Shown: positions 33,800 to 43,040 of the stretch, one piece after another
Layout of the letters: each line of letters opens with the position of its first letter
Numbering within the stretch: the stretch's first letter is position 1
Assembly: GCF_030697375.1 (NCBI RefSeq)
Contig: NZ_JAUYQD010000105.1
Location: 1-64,000 of the forward strand
Origin: Rhodoferax sp.
GTDB taxonomy: Bacteria > Pseudomonadota > Gammaproteobacteria > Burkholderiales > Burkholderiaceae_C
DNA: 64,000 nucleotides
Direction of reading: 5' to 3'
Translations under genes and position numbers: made by a program
Notes under the pieces: model-generated
What the model saw: only the letters and a program-made list of their open reading frames with translations
Database searches by the model: none
Told to the model about the DNA's origin: nothing

Positions 33800-35260
33800 A
33801 TGAATGCCCCTGTACCCCATGCCGTATTGAACGCAGCCCAAGCCCTGGACCAGGTCAGCCAAGCCTGGGACGACACCATCGTTCCATCGCTGCAAGACTA
33901 CATCCGCATCCCGGCCAAGTCGCCCATGTTCGATGCCGACTGGGAAAGCCGGGGCCTGCTGGACACCGTGGTGCGCACCACGGCGGCCTGGATCGAGGCG
34001 CAAAAGGTCAGCGGCCTGACCCTGGAGGTGATCCGCCTGCCCGGGCGCACACCGGTGCTGTTTTTCGAGGTGGCCGCCACCAAGGCCCATTCCACCCAGA
34101 CCGTGCTGATGTACGGCCACCTGGACAAACAACCCGAATTCACTGGCTGGCGCAGCGACCTCGGCCCCTGGACGCCCAGCTATGAAAACGGCAAGCTGTA
34201 TGGCCGCGGTGGCGCCGACGACGGCTACGCGGCCTATGCCGCCATTGCCGCCCTGCAGGCGCTCAAGAGCCAAAACATTGAACACCCGCGCGTGGTGGGC
34301 CTGATCGAAACTTGCGAAGAAAGCGGCTCCTACGATTTGCTGCACTACATCGAGGTGCTGAAAAATCGGCTGGGGGAGGTGGGGCTGGTGGTGTGCCTGG
34401 ACTCGGGCGCGGGCAATTACGACCAGTTGTGGCTCACCAGCAGTTTGCGCGGTATGGCCAGCGGCGTGCTGAAGGTGGAAATTCTCACCGAAGGCGTGCA
34501 CTCAGGCGATGCCAGCGGCCTGGTGCCGTCGAGTTTTCGCATCCTGCGCCAGGTGCTGGACCGGCTGGAGGACAGCGCCACCGGCCGCCTCTTGCCGGCC
34601 AGTTTCCATTGCGAGGTGCCACCGGAGCGCTTGCAGCAGGCCCAAACCACGGCGGCGATTTTGGGGGACGAGTTGTACAAGCGCTTCCCCTGGGCGCACT
34701 ACGACTGCGGCGGTGCCACCGCCTTCGCCCTGCCCACCACCACCGATCCCCTGCAGGCGCTGCTCAACCGCACCTGGACACCCACGCTGAGCGTCACCGG
34801 CGCCGATGGGTTCCCGGAGATGAAAAACGCCGGCAATGTGCTGCGCCCCTACACCGCCTTCAAGCTCAGCCTGCGCCTGCCGCCCCTGGTGGAGGCCGCC
34901 ACCGCCGTGCAGCAACTCAAGGCCCTGCTGGAAGACAACGCGCCTTACCAGGCCCGGGTCACCTTTGAAGGCCTGTCCAGCGCCACCGGCTGGAATGCCC
35001 CCGACACCGCCCCGTGGTTCGAGACCGCCCTGAACACCGCCTCCCAGGCGCACTTCGGCGCCCCCTGCGGCTACATCGGCCAGGGCGGCACCATTCCGCT
35101 GATGAATATGCTGTCCCAGGGCTTTCCCAAGGCGCAGATGATGGTGTGTGGTGTGTTGGGCCCCAAGAGCAACGCCCATGGGCCCAATGAATTCCTGCAT
35201 GTGCCCTACGCCAAGAAGCTGACCGCTGCGGTGGCCCAGGTCATCTCCCTGGTTCCTTGA
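33800..35260 (+). CDS. M20 family metallopeptidase (dipeptidase-like)
   Basis: The 486-residue protein has the M20 metal-binding and catalytic motifs in order: MYGHLDKQPE, GRGGADDGYA, ETCEESGS, and the C-terminal GPKSNAHGPNEFL, plus the HSGDASG segment at the lid-domain entrance. It probably hydrolyses dipeptides or N-acyl amino acids in the cytoplasm. No signal peptide is seen. It lies 15 bases after metW, so may be cotranscribed. Confidence 0.9.
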   Translation: MNAPVPHAVLNAAQALDQVSQAWDDTIVPSLQDYIRIPAKSPMFDADWESRGLLDTVVRTTAAWIEAQKVSGLTLEVIRLPGRTPVLFFEVAATKAHSTQTVLMYGHLDKQPEFTGWRSDLGPWTPSYENGKLYGRGGADDGYAAYAAIAALQALKSQNIEHPRVVGLIETCEESGSYDLLHYIEVLKNRLGEVGLVVCLDSGAGNYDQLWLTSSLRGMASGVLKVEILTEGVHSGDASGLVPSSFRILRQVLDRLEDSATGRLLPASFHCEVPPERLQQAQTTAAILGDELYKRFPWAHYDCGGATAFALPTTTDPLQALLNRTWTPTLSVTGADGFPEMKNAGNVLRPYTAFKLSLRLPPLVEAATAVQQLKALLEDNAPYQARVTFEGLSSATGWNAPDTAPWFETALNTASQAHFGAPCGYIGQGGTIPLMNMLSQGFPKAQMMVCGVLGPKSNAHGPNEFLHVPYAKKLTAAVAQVISLVP

Positions 35261-35277
35261 CCTCCCCCCGCAACACC

Positions 35278-36135
35278 ATGGATGCCGATTCCACGCTGAC
35301 CCCCTTTGTCGCCAGCGATGGCGACCACATCGTTATCCAGGATTGGCCGCTGGAGCGCGGTGTGGCCCTGCGCGGGGTGTTTGTGATCGTGCATGGGCTG
35401 GGCGAGCATGCCGGGCGCTACGAGCACGTGGCGCGGCGTCTGAACCAGTGGGGCTATGCCGTGCGCGGGTACGACCAGTGCGGCCATGGCGAATCCGGCG
35501 GCACCCGGGGCGGCTTGCCTACCGATACCCGCTTGCTGGACGACCTGGCGGACATTGTGGACAGCACCCGTGCACGCATGGCCAAGGGCACGCCCCTGAT
35601 TCTGCTGGGCCACAGCCTGGGCGGACTGGTGGTGGCCCGGTTTGTCGCGCTGGCCATCCGGGCGGTGGACGCGGTGGTTTTGTCTTCCCCCGCCTTGGAC
35701 CCCGGTTTGAGCGGTTTGCAGAAATTGTTGGTGGCGGTGCTGCCCAAACTCGTCCCCGACTTGCGGGTGGGCAATGGCCTGAAGCCGCAGTTTATTTCGC
35801 ACGATCCGGCGGTGGTGGCGGCTTACCGGGCCGACCGCCTGGTGCATGACCGCATTTCCGCCCGTCTGGCGCTCTTCATCGCCACGGCGGGCCCTTCCAC
35901 AGTGGCCCTGGCAGGGCAGTGGAAGGTGCCGACTCTGCTCTTGTACGCGGGGGACGACCGGCTGGTCAACCCCCAGGGCAGCCGCGCTTTTGCGGCGGCG
36001 GCTCCCCCGCAGTGGGTGCGCTCGGTGTGTTTTGACCGGCTGTACCATGAAATTTTCAATGAGTCTGATTCCGCCCCGGTGTTTGATGCCCTGAAGGCAT
36101 GGCTGGACCAGCAATTCCGAGGCCCACGGTCCTAG
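35278..36135 (+). CDS. Alpha/beta hydrolase, monoacylglycerol lipase-like
   Basis: The 285-residue protein has the oxyanion segment VIVHGLGEHAGRYEHVA, YDQCGHGESGG and nucleophile elbow GHSLGGLV, typical of lysophospholipase/monoglyceride lipase (Hydrolase_4). Asp in YAGDDRLV and His in LYHEIFNE complete the triad. I prefer the ATG at 35278 over the in-frame TTG at 35257 that abuts the M20 stop. Confidence 0.87.
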   Translation: MDADSTLTPFVASDGDHIVIQDWPLERGVALRGVFVIVHGLGEHAGRYEHVARRLNQWGYAVRGYDQCGHGESGGTRGGLPTDTRLLDDLADIVDSTRARMAKGTPLILLGHSLGGLVVARFVALAIRAVDAVVLSSPALDPGLSGLQKLLVAVLPKLVPDLRVGNGLKPQFISHDPAVVAAYRADRLVHDRISARLALFIATAGPSTVALAGQWKVPTLLLYAGDDRLVNPQGSRAFAAAAPPQWVRSVCFDRLYHEIFNESDSAPVFDALKAWLDQQFRGPRS

Positions 36136-36178
36136 GATTCCATGGCATCGCAATGGCAAGTCTGAGCGGCATCGGCGC

Positions 36179-38263
36179 ATGAATATTCTGTTCAAAAATC
36201 TGGGCCTGTGGCGCGCCCGCTTGCAGTTGCGCTGGCGTGGCGGAATGCGCTTGCGCACCACCATGATGGTGGTGGTGCTGCTGGGGGTCACCACCCCCGC
36301 CTTGCTGTTGCTGGCCGTGGAGCAGCGTTTGGCCGAGGCTTTGCAACGCACGCAGTTAGAGCGTGGCGAGTTGGCCTTGATCGCCATGGGTGGTGTGTCC
36401 ATGGCAGACCCCATTTGGGTGGTGGACTATGCCGCACTGGACAGTGTCGCGACCCACCTGCTGGAGAATCCGCAGGTGGTGGCTTTGCGCGTGGAGGAAA
36501 GCCTGTCCAAAGCACCCGTCCTGGAGCGCATGCGCCCGGGGTATTCCGCTTTGCTGGACCGCGACACCGCCGCCCAGAAGCTGAATCGGCGCACCCAACC
36601 GATTGTGCGCACCGGTGAAAAATTGGGCACCCTGACGGTGTGGTTCGATGCCGCGTACGGACAAGGCGCGCTGCAGCAGAGGCGCCTGCAGATGCTTTTG
36701 TTGGTGGCGGTCCAGGTGATCGCCAGTTTGTTGATGCTCACGCCCGTGCTGGTGTCACGGATTTTGAACCCGGTCGAACGGCTCAAGGCGCAGGCCACGG
36801 CTTTGCTCGCGCATGGCGAGGGGCAGGCGCAGCCGGTGTTTGTCTGGAAGCGTCGCGATGAGCTGGGGCTGTTGGGGCGCCACCTGAGTCAGGTGCAGCA
36901 GCAGTTGGCGGAACTGTTCGGGCAACTGGGGGCCAAAAATGCGCAGTTGCAGCAAATGGCGCTGTACGACCAGCTGACCAGCTTGCCCAACCGTTCTTTG
37001 TTCATCGACCTGGTGCAGCGCGAAATCTTGCACGCACGGCGCAGCAAACTGCGCTTTGGCATATTTTTTATCGACCTGGACCGTTTCAAGGCGATCAACG
37101 ATTCCATGGGCCATGCCGCGGGCGACGCACTGCTGATCGAAGTGGCGCGGCGTTTGCGCGAGACGCTGCGCGAGGTGGATGTGGTGTGCCGCCAAAGTGG
37201 TGATGAGTTTTTGGTGCTGGCGCGTGACATCCAGCACTGGGAGTTTTTGGCCGAAATGGCGCAGCGCGTGCTCAAAGCCATTGAGCTGCCCGTGGTCCTG
37301 GCCGGTGGGGCAGCCCGCGTGTCGGCCAGCATGGGCATTGCCCTGTTTCCTGACGACGCCGAGGATTTTGAATCCCTGGTGAAGAACGCCGACATTGCCA
37401 TGTACCAGGCCAAAGTTCTGGGGCGGGCCCGCTACAGTTTTTTCCATTCGGAACTCAATTCACGCCTGCAGGCCAGTATCGAGCTCGAAAAGGAACTCGG
37501 GCAAGCCATTGCCAGCGGGGAGCTGGTGCTGCACTACCAGCCCCAGGTGGACGCCAGCACCGGAGACTTGGTGGGGGTGGAGGCGCTGGTGCGCTGGCAG
37601 CACCCCCAGCGGGGCTTGTTGTACCCGGGCAGTTTCATCGGCATTGCCGAAGAGTCCGGCAAGATTGCCGAGATGGGGGTGTGGACCCTGGGTGAAGCCT
37701 GCCGCCAGATGGCGCAGTGGCAGGCGCGCGGCTTGGATGTGGGCTGCATGTCGGTCAACGTGTCGGCGCTGGAGTTTCGCGACCACCGCCTGCTCGACAG
37801 TCTGCAGGCGGCCTTGGCGAGCAGCGGGATTGCGCCCGCGGATCTTGAAATCGAGATCACCGAGAGTGTGCTGATGGCCGAGACCGAAACCAGCCAGCGC
37901 ATCATCGCGCGCTTGCGGGAGCTGGGGGTGGGCACCGCCATCGACGATTTTGGCACCGGCTATTCGTCCCTGGCCTACCTGAAGCGCCTGCGGCCCAACC
38001 AGCTCAAGATTGACCAGTCCTTTGTCAGCGATGCCAGCACCGACAACGATTCACGGGCCATTATCAAAGGCGTGGTGGGGCTGGCCAATGCCCTGGGCCT
38101 GACCGTGGTGGCCGAGGGGGTGGAAACCGCCGAACAGATGCTGTTTCTGCGTGAAAGCGGCTGCCACACCCTGCAGGGTTACCACATTGCACGTCCTTTG
38201 TCCGTGCAGCAGCTGGAAGCCTGGGTGGCCGAGCGCCATTCGGCGATGGCGCTTTTTGCTTAA
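36179..38263 (+). CDS. Membrane GGDEF-EAL c-di-GMP protein
   Basis: The 694-residue protein has a first membrane helix at about residues 28-45, a periplasmic region, a second helix near 165-188, HAMP, GGDEF with the active-site loop RQSGDEF, and EAL with VEALVRWQHP, DDFGTGYSSLAYLK and EGVET. Both catalytic sites look usable (SGDEF variants are often active), so it may be bifunctional. It differs from the buf-linked copy, whose GGDEF loop is lost. Confidence 0.88.
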   Translation: MNILFKNLGLWRARLQLRWRGGMRLRTTMMVVVLLGVTTPALLLLAVEQRLAEALQRTQLERGELALIAMGGVSMADPIWVVDYAALDSVATHLLENPQVVALRVEESLSKAPVLERMRPGYSALLDRDTAAQKLNRRTQPIVRTGEKLGTLTVWFDAAYGQGALQQRRLQMLLLVAVQVIASLLMLTPVLVSRILNPVERLKAQATALLAHGEGQAQPVFVWKRRDELGLLGRHLSQVQQQLAELFGQLGAKNAQLQQMALYDQLTSLPNRSLFIDLVQREILHARRSKLRFGIFFIDLDRFKAINDSMGHAAGDALLIEVARRLRETLREVDVVCRQSGDEFLVLARDIQHWEFLAEMAQRVLKAIELPVVLAGGAARVSASMGIALFPDDAEDFESLVKNADIAMYQAKVLGRARYSFFHSELNSRLQASIELEKELGQAIASGELVLHYQPQVDASTGDLVGVEALVRWQHPQRGLLYPGSFIGIAEESGKIAEMGVWTLGEACRQMAQWQARGLDVGCMSVNVSALEFRDHRLLDSLQAALASSGIAPADLEIEITESVLMAETETSQRIIARLRELGVGTAIDDFGTGYSSLAYLKRLRPNQLKIDQSFVSDASTDNDSRAIIKGVVGLANALGLTVVAEGVETAEQMLFLRESGCHTLQGYHIARPLSVQQLEAWVAERHSAMALFA

Positions 38264-38275
38264 GCGGGTGGTGCT

Positions 38276-39448
38276 TTAACCACGGCGCTTGGCTCTTTGG
38301 AGCATGGCAAACCACACCAGGGCCAGTGCGGTGAGTCCGATCGGGGCTAAGGAACCCCAATTCAGCGCCGTCCATCCCTGGGTGGTGATCAGCGCACCGG
38401 AGGCGAAGGAGGTGAGTGCGGTGACCGCAAACACCCAGAAATTCAAGGCCGCTTGGGCACGGTCTTTTTCCTCGGGCCGGTAGGCGCCCAAGGACAGGGT
38501 GGTGCTGCCGGTGAACAGAAAATTCCAACCCACGCCCAGCAGGAACAGGGCCCAAATGAACTGGTGCAACTCAACGCCGGACAGCGCAACGGCAATGCAG
38601 GCCAGATTGAGCACCACCCCCACGCCCATGATGGGCAAGGTGCCAAAGCGCTTGATGAGGTGGCCAGTCACAAAGCCGGGGGCGAACATGCCAATCACAT
38701 GCCATTCCAGCACCAGCGCGGCATCGTCAAACCCCAGCCCACACTGTTGCATGGCCAGCGGTGTGGATGCCATCAGCAGGTTCATCACCCCAAAGCCCAG
38801 CGCGGAGCCAGCGCAGGCCACGATGAACACCGGCTGGCGCATGATGACCCACAGGGGGCGGCCTTGGGCCGAGTGGCCTTGGCTGACCGCATGTTCTGGA
38901 AAGCGGATGAACGCCATCAGCACCATGGCCAGCAGCGCCACCACTGCCAGGGCAATATAGGCCCCGGCAAACGGGATTTCCAGCAGAGAACGTGAGCGGG
39001 CCGCCAGGTTGGGCCCCGCAATGGCACCGATCAATCCGCCCGCCATCACCAGGGACACCGCTTTTTCGCGCTGGCTGGGCAGGGCCAGTTCGGCGGCGGC
39101 AAACCGGTACAACTGGCCATTGGCGCTGTAGTAGCCGGCCACCACGGTGGCCGCCACCAGCAGCCAAAACTGGTGGCTGAACACCGCCCAGGCGGCCACA
39201 CCGGCGGATGCCACCGCCACGGCCAAACCGATTTGAAAGGACACCCGCCGCCCGAAGCGGGACTGTGTGCGCGCCACCAAGGGGGTGCTCAGGGCGGCGC
39301 CCACGACATAACCCATCACCGGCAGCGTGGCCATCCAGCCAAAGGGCGCCATGCTCAGGCCGACCAAGCCATTGATGGCGATGAAGGTGACGTTGTTGGT
39401 GAGGAACAGCCCTTGGCACAGGGCCAGCAGCCAGAGATTACGGTTCAT
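38276..39448 (-). CDS. MFS transporter
   Basis: The 390-residue protein has twelve predicted membrane helices with RTQSRFGRRVSFQ as the cytoplasmic 2-3 loop signature and LIKRFG as its second-half counterpart. Substrate unknown. It diverges from the ubiU operon, with the FNR-like box in the gap. Confidence 0.87.
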   Translation of the reverse strand: MNRNLWLLALCQGLFLTNNVTFIAINGLVGLSMAPFGWMATLPVMGYVVGAALSTPLVARTQSRFGRRVSFQIGLAVAVASAGVAAWAVFSHQFWLLVAATVVAGYYSANGQLYRFAAAELALPSQREKAVSLVMAGGLIGAIAGPNLAARSRSLLEIPFAGAYIALAVVALLAMVLMAFIRFPEHAVSQGHSAQGRPLWVIMRQPVFIVACAGSALGFGVMNLLMASTPLAMQQCGLGFDDAALVLEWHVIGMFAPGFVTGHLIKRFGTLPIMGVGVVLNLACIAVALSGVELHQFIWALFLLGVGWNFLFTGSTTLSLGAYRPEEKDRAQAALNFWVFAVTALTSFASGALITTQGWTALNWGSLAPIGLTALALVWFAMLQRAKRRG

Positions 39449-39470
39449 GGGCTATTTTCTATCTGGTTAG

Positions 39471-39484
39471 TTGACCTATATCAT
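39471..39484. promoter_or_regulatory. FNR/ANR-type box upstream of ubiU
   Basis: TTGACCTATATCAT matches the FNR consensus TTGAT-N4-ATCAA at eight of ten positions. It is about 60 bp ahead of the ubiU start, which would fit a class II activator position. Oxygen-responsive control is known for ubiUVT in other proteobacteria. Confidence 0.6.
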
Positions 39485-39544
39485 CGGATATATCCATGGG
39501 TTCTGATAACTTCGCGGTTTTAAAGTTTGCCCACGTCCATCGAC

Positions 39545-40606
39545 ATGATGTCCCCCCCCCCTGATAGTTCCCTTGTGCCACCCCAGGCTGCAGGGGCGAG
39601 CACCCCGATGGAGTTGGTCTGTCCCGCGGGCAGCCTGCCCGCGCTCAAAGCCGCTGTTGACCATGGCGCGGACTGCGTCTACCTGGGCTTTCGCGACGCC
39701 ACCAATGCGCGCAATTTTGCTGGCCTGAATTTTGACGAAGCCGCCATCGCCACCGGCATCCGGTATGCCCATGACCGGGGGCGCAAAGTGCTGCTGGCCC
39801 TCAACACCTACCCCCAGGCTTCCAGCCCCGAGGTTTGGCGCAAAGCCATTGACCGTGCGGCCCAGAACGGGGTGGATGCGGTCATTTTGGCCGACCCCGG
39901 CCTGATGGCCTATGCCTTGAAAAATTACCCCGAGTTGCGTCTGCATTTGTCGGTGCAAGGTTCGGCCACCAACTACGAGGCCATCAATTTCTACCACCGG
40001 CACTTCGGCATCGCCCGTGCCGTGTTGCCCCGCGTGTTATCCCTGACCCAGGTGGAGCAGGTGCTGGAAAAAACACCGGTGGAAATCGAAGTGTTTGGTT
40101 TTGGCAGCCTGTGTGTGATGGTGGAGGGGCGCTGTGCCCTGTCTTCCTACGTCACCGGCGAAGCGCCCAACACCAATGGGGTGTGTTCGCCGCCCAAGGC
40201 CGTGCGCTGGGTCGAAACCCCCCAGGGACGGGAGTCGCGCCTGAACGGCGTGTTGATCGACCGCTACGCCGACGGGGAAAACGCGGGTTATCCCACGCTG
40301 TGCAAAGGCCGTTTTGATGTGGGGGACGACAAGAACTACTACGCCATTGAAGAGCCCACCAGCCTCAACACGCTGGAACTGTTGCCCAAGCTCATGAAAA
40401 TGGGGGTGAAGGCCATCAAGATCGAAGGCCGCCAGCGCAGCCCGGCCTACGTGGCCCAGGTCACCAAAGTATGGCGCGAGGCCATCGACAACTGCCGCGA
40501 CAACCCGCACCGCTACTCGGCCAAGCCGGCCTGGATGAGTGGTCTGGACAAGGTTGCCGAAGGGCAACAACACACTTTGGGGGCCTACCACAGGCCATGG
40601 AAATAA
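39545..40606 (+). CDS. ubiU: O2-independent ubiquinone hydroxylase subunit UbiU (U32)
   Basis: UbiU with UbiV hydroxylates the ubiquinone ring without oxygen. The protein has the U32-family core MELVCPAGSLPALKAAVDHG, TNARNF, and four cysteines for a 4Fe-4S cluster in LCVMVEGRCALSS, NGVCSPP and TLCKGRF. The start is uncertain: ATG 39545 gives a short proline-rich extension, while ATG 39608 matches the start of the E. coli protein. The stop shares an A with the ubiV ATG. Confidence 0.9.
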   Translation: MMSPPPDSSLVPPQAAGASTPMELVCPAGSLPALKAAVDHGADCVYLGFRDATNARNFAGLNFDEAAIATGIRYAHDRGRKVLLALNTYPQASSPEVWRKAIDRAAQNGVDAVILADPGLMAYALKNYPELRLHLSVQGSATNYEAINFYHRHFGIARAVLPRVLSLTQVEQVLEKTPVEIEVFGFGSLCVMVEGRCALSSYVTGEAPNTNGVCSPPKAVRWVETPQGRESRLNGVLIDRYADGENAGYPTLCKGRFDVGDDKNYYAIEEPTSLNTLELLPKLMKMGVKAIKIEGRQRSPAYVAQVTKVWREAIDNCRDNPHRYSAKPAWMSGLDKVAEGQQHTLGAYHRPWK

Positions 40607-41520
40607 TGAAACTTGCTTTGGGCCCCTTGCTGTACTACTGGCAGCGCGATGCCGTGTTCAGCTTTTATGACGCCGTGGCGGCAACGCCGGTGGACATTGT
40701 GTATTTGGGCGAGACGGTGTGCTCGCGTCGGCGCGAACTGCGCCTGGCCGATTGGCTGACCATTGCCGCACGTTTGCTGGAGGCGGGCAAAGAGGTGGTT
40801 TTGTCCACCCAGGTGCTGATCGAGTCGGGGTCGGATGTGACCACCCTGCACAAAATCGCGGAAATGTCGGTCAATGGCGACTTCATGGTCGAGGCCAATG
40901 ACATGGGCGCGGTGCACTGCCTGGAAGGCAAGGTGCCCTTCGTGGCCGGCCCGCACCTCAACATCTACAACGTGCCCACACTGCAGTGGATGGCCACACT
41001 GGGCATCCGGCGCTGGGTGATGCCTCTGGAAATGGGGCGCGACGACCTGGTGCTGATGCAGCAAGGCCGCCCCGCCGGTGTGCAGACCGAAGTCTTTGCC
41101 TACGGGCGCATGCCTTTGGCTTTCTCGGCCCGCTGTTTCACCGCGCGGCATTGCAACTTGCCCAAGGACGATTGCCAGTTCCGTTGTATTGAACATCCCG
41201 ATGGCCTCATGCTGCGCACCCGTGAGAGCGAAGGATTTTTGGTGCTCAATGGCATCCAGACCCAGTCGGCCAAGGTCTACAACCTGCTGCCCGAGTTGGG
41301 TGCCATGCGCGACCTGGGCGTGGATGTGGTGCGTGTCAGCCCGCAAGCGCAGCACACGCCCGAGATCCTCACGCTGTTTCACGGCGCCATGACCGGGCAG
41401 ACCACCACCGATGCCGCCATGCAAGCCATGGTGGGCCTGATGCCCGACCAGGCCTGCAACGGCTACTGGTACGGCAAGCCCGGCCTGGAACAACTGGCCA
41501 CCCAACCGGAGCTTGTATGA
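40606..41520 (+). CDS. ubiV: O2-independent ubiquinone hydroxylase subunit UbiV (U32)
   Basis: This is the partner of UbiU, 304 residues. It begins MKLALGPLLYYWQRDAVFSFY and has GETVCSRRRE and the cysteine group CFTARHCNLPKDDCQFRC that would hold its 4Fe-4S cluster. An in-frame ATG at 40597 is possible, but TAATG coupling favours 40606. It overlaps ubiT by four bases. Confidence 0.93.
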   Translation: MKLALGPLLYYWQRDAVFSFYDAVAATPVDIVYLGETVCSRRRELRLADWLTIAARLLEAGKEVVLSTQVLIESGSDVTTLHKIAEMSVNGDFMVEANDMGAVHCLEGKVPFVAGPHLNIYNVPTLQWMATLGIRRWVMPLEMGRDDLVLMQQGRPAGVQTEVFAYGRMPLAFSARCFTARHCNLPKDDCQFRCIEHPDGLMLRTRESEGFLVLNGIQTQSAKVYNLLPELGAMRDLGVDVVRVSPQAQHTPEILTLFHGAMTGQTTTDAAMQAMVGLMPDQACNGYWYGKPGLEQLATQPELV

Positions 41521-41990
41521 GTACCAGCCAAATTTTGCTGCCCAAACCCATGGGCGACCTGCTGTCCCGCCTGCCAGCCTACCCTGGCTCGCTGCTGTTT
41601 GTCACCGCCTTGAATCTGGCGCTGGCCAAGAGCCTGACACCGGACATCACCCAATTCTTGCTGGGCAAAAAGCTGCGGCTGCGGGTGACGGACGCCCAGT
41701 GGACGTTTGACTTTGCATGGATCAATGGCCGTTTTTCTGCCTGCCAGAACAAGGGGGGCGCGGACCTCACCATCAGCGCCAGCGCCCATGACTTTGTGCT
41801 GCTGGCGCGCCGCCAGGAAGACCCGGACACCCTGTTCTTCAGCCGCCGCCTGTCCATGGAAGGCGATACCGAACTGGGCTTGTTGGTGAAAAACACCATT
41901 GATGCCATCGAGTTGCCGGTCTTCAACCTGGAACGTTTCAAACCCGCGCAGGTGCTGGAGCGCCTGAGGGCCAAGTTCCGGCCCCGTTAA
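41517..41990 (+). CDS. ubiT: Ubiquinone biosynthesis accessory factor UbiT (SCP2)
   Basis: UbiT is an SCP2 lipid-binding protein that presents ubiquinone intermediates in the anaerobic pathway. The 157-residue protein has an SCP2 fold pattern around FDFAWINGRFSACQNKGGADLTI and FFSRRLSMEGDTELGLLVKN. It is the third gene of the ubiUVT unit, overlapping ubiV. Confidence 0.92.
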   Translation: MSTSQILLPKPMGDLLSRLPAYPGSLLFVTALNLALAKSLTPDITQFLLGKKLRLRVTDAQWTFDFAWINGRFSACQNKGGADLTISASAHDFVLLARRQEDPDTLFFSRRLSMEGDTELGLLVKNTIDAIELPVFNLERFKPAQVLERLRAKFRPR

Positions 41991-42008
41991 GGCGTCGAAA
42001 CTCCTTCC

Positions 42009-42419
42009 ATGCCAGCCGACAAAAGCCCGTTGCCGCTTGTGTACTCCTGCTCGGGGTGCTCCAGTGCGGCACAGCTCACCAACCAGGTGGCCTTGCAGTT
42101 GGACCGGCGTGGGGCGGCAGAAATGTCGTGTATCGCCGGTGTGGGGGGCGATGTGCCCCATTTGCTGAAAATCGCCCGTTCGGGGCGCCCCATTGTGGCG
42201 CTGGACGGGTGCCCGCTGGTGTGCGTCAAAAGCTGTCTGTCGCGGCACGGCATCGTGGCCGACCGCCATTACCAGTTGGCCCAGTACGGTGTGAAAAAGC
42301 GCTACCAGCAAGACTTTGACCCCGTGGAGGCCGAGCGGGTCATCGCCCTGGTCATGGCCGATCTGCAAGCACCTCTCTCGGCCCCCGGCGCCGCCGAATC
42401 GGTTCACCCGTGTCTTTAA
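42009..42419 (+). CDS. DGC-domain putative zinc-binding protein in the ubi operon
   Basis: The 136-residue protein matches the small DGC family named for its DGCPL motif. Cysteines sit in YSCSGCSSAAQ, MSCIAGVGGD, LDGCPLVCVKSC; this could hold zinc or an Fe-S cluster. Function is unknown. Placement between ubiT and ubiX, 18 bases after ubiT and overlapping ubiX, suggests a role in anaerobic ubiquinone synthesis or its regulation. Confidence 0.82.
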   Translation: MPADKSPLPLVYSCSGCSSAAQLTNQVALQLDRRGAAEMSCIAGVGGDVPHLLKIARSGRPIVALDGCPLVCVKSCLSRHGIVADRHYQLAQYGVKKRYQQDFDPVEAERVIALVMADLQAPLSAPGAAESVHPCL

Positions 42420-43027
42420 CCCTGTCCACCGCGCCCAAGCGGATCATTGTGGCCATCTCCGGCGCCAGCGGAGCGGTCTACGGTGTGCGCCTCTTGCAGA
42501 AGCTGGCCGAACTGGGGAACGTGCAAACCCATCTGACGGTTTCGGAGGCGGGTTTTCTCAACCTGCAGCAAGAGCTGGACATGGACCGCGCCGGGGTCGA
42601 GGCCCTGGCCGATGTGGTGCACCCGGTACGCAATGTGGGTGCGGCCATTGCCAGCGGGTCCTTTCAGTGCGACGGCATGGTGGTGGCGCCCTGCTCCATG
42701 CGCACCCTGGCCGCCATTGCCCATGGCCTGTCGGACAACCTGATTGCACGTTCTGCCGACGTGATGCTCAAAGAACGCCGCCGCCTGATTTTGATGGTGC
42801 GCGAAACGCCTTTGAACCTGGCCCATTTGCGCAACATGACCAGCGTGACCGAGATGGGCGGCATTATTTTCCCGCCGGTGCCCGGCTTCTACCACCGCCC
42901 GCAAAGCATTGCCGAGATGGTGGACCACACCGTGGACCGGGTGCTGGACCTGCTGGGCCTGCCCCCTGTGAGCGCGCCGCGTTGGGGCGGGCTTGCGGTG
43001 GCCGATCCGGCCGATCCTCTCCTTTAA
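42410..43027 (+). CDS. ubiX: Flavin prenyltransferase UbiX
   Basis: UbiX makes the prenylated FMN cofactor used by UbiD. The 205-residue protein has KRIIVAISGASGAVYGVRLL, the central CDGMVVAPCSMRTLAAIAHG and ERRRLILMVRETPLN, all UbiX/Pad1 hallmarks. GTG 42410 is the best start and overlaps the DGC gene by ten bases. Confidence 0.94.
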   Translation: MSLTLSTAPKRIIVAISGASGAVYGVRLLQKLAELGNVQTHLTVSEAGFLNLQQELDMDRAGVEALADVVHPVRNVGAAIASGSFQCDGMVVAPCSMRTLAAIAHGLSDNLIARSADVMLKERRRLILMVRETPLNLAHLRNMTSVTEMGGIIFPPVPGFYHRPQSIAEMVDHTVDRVLDLLGLPPVSAPRWGGLAVADPADPLL

Positions 43028-43040
43028 CCGACACCACCAC

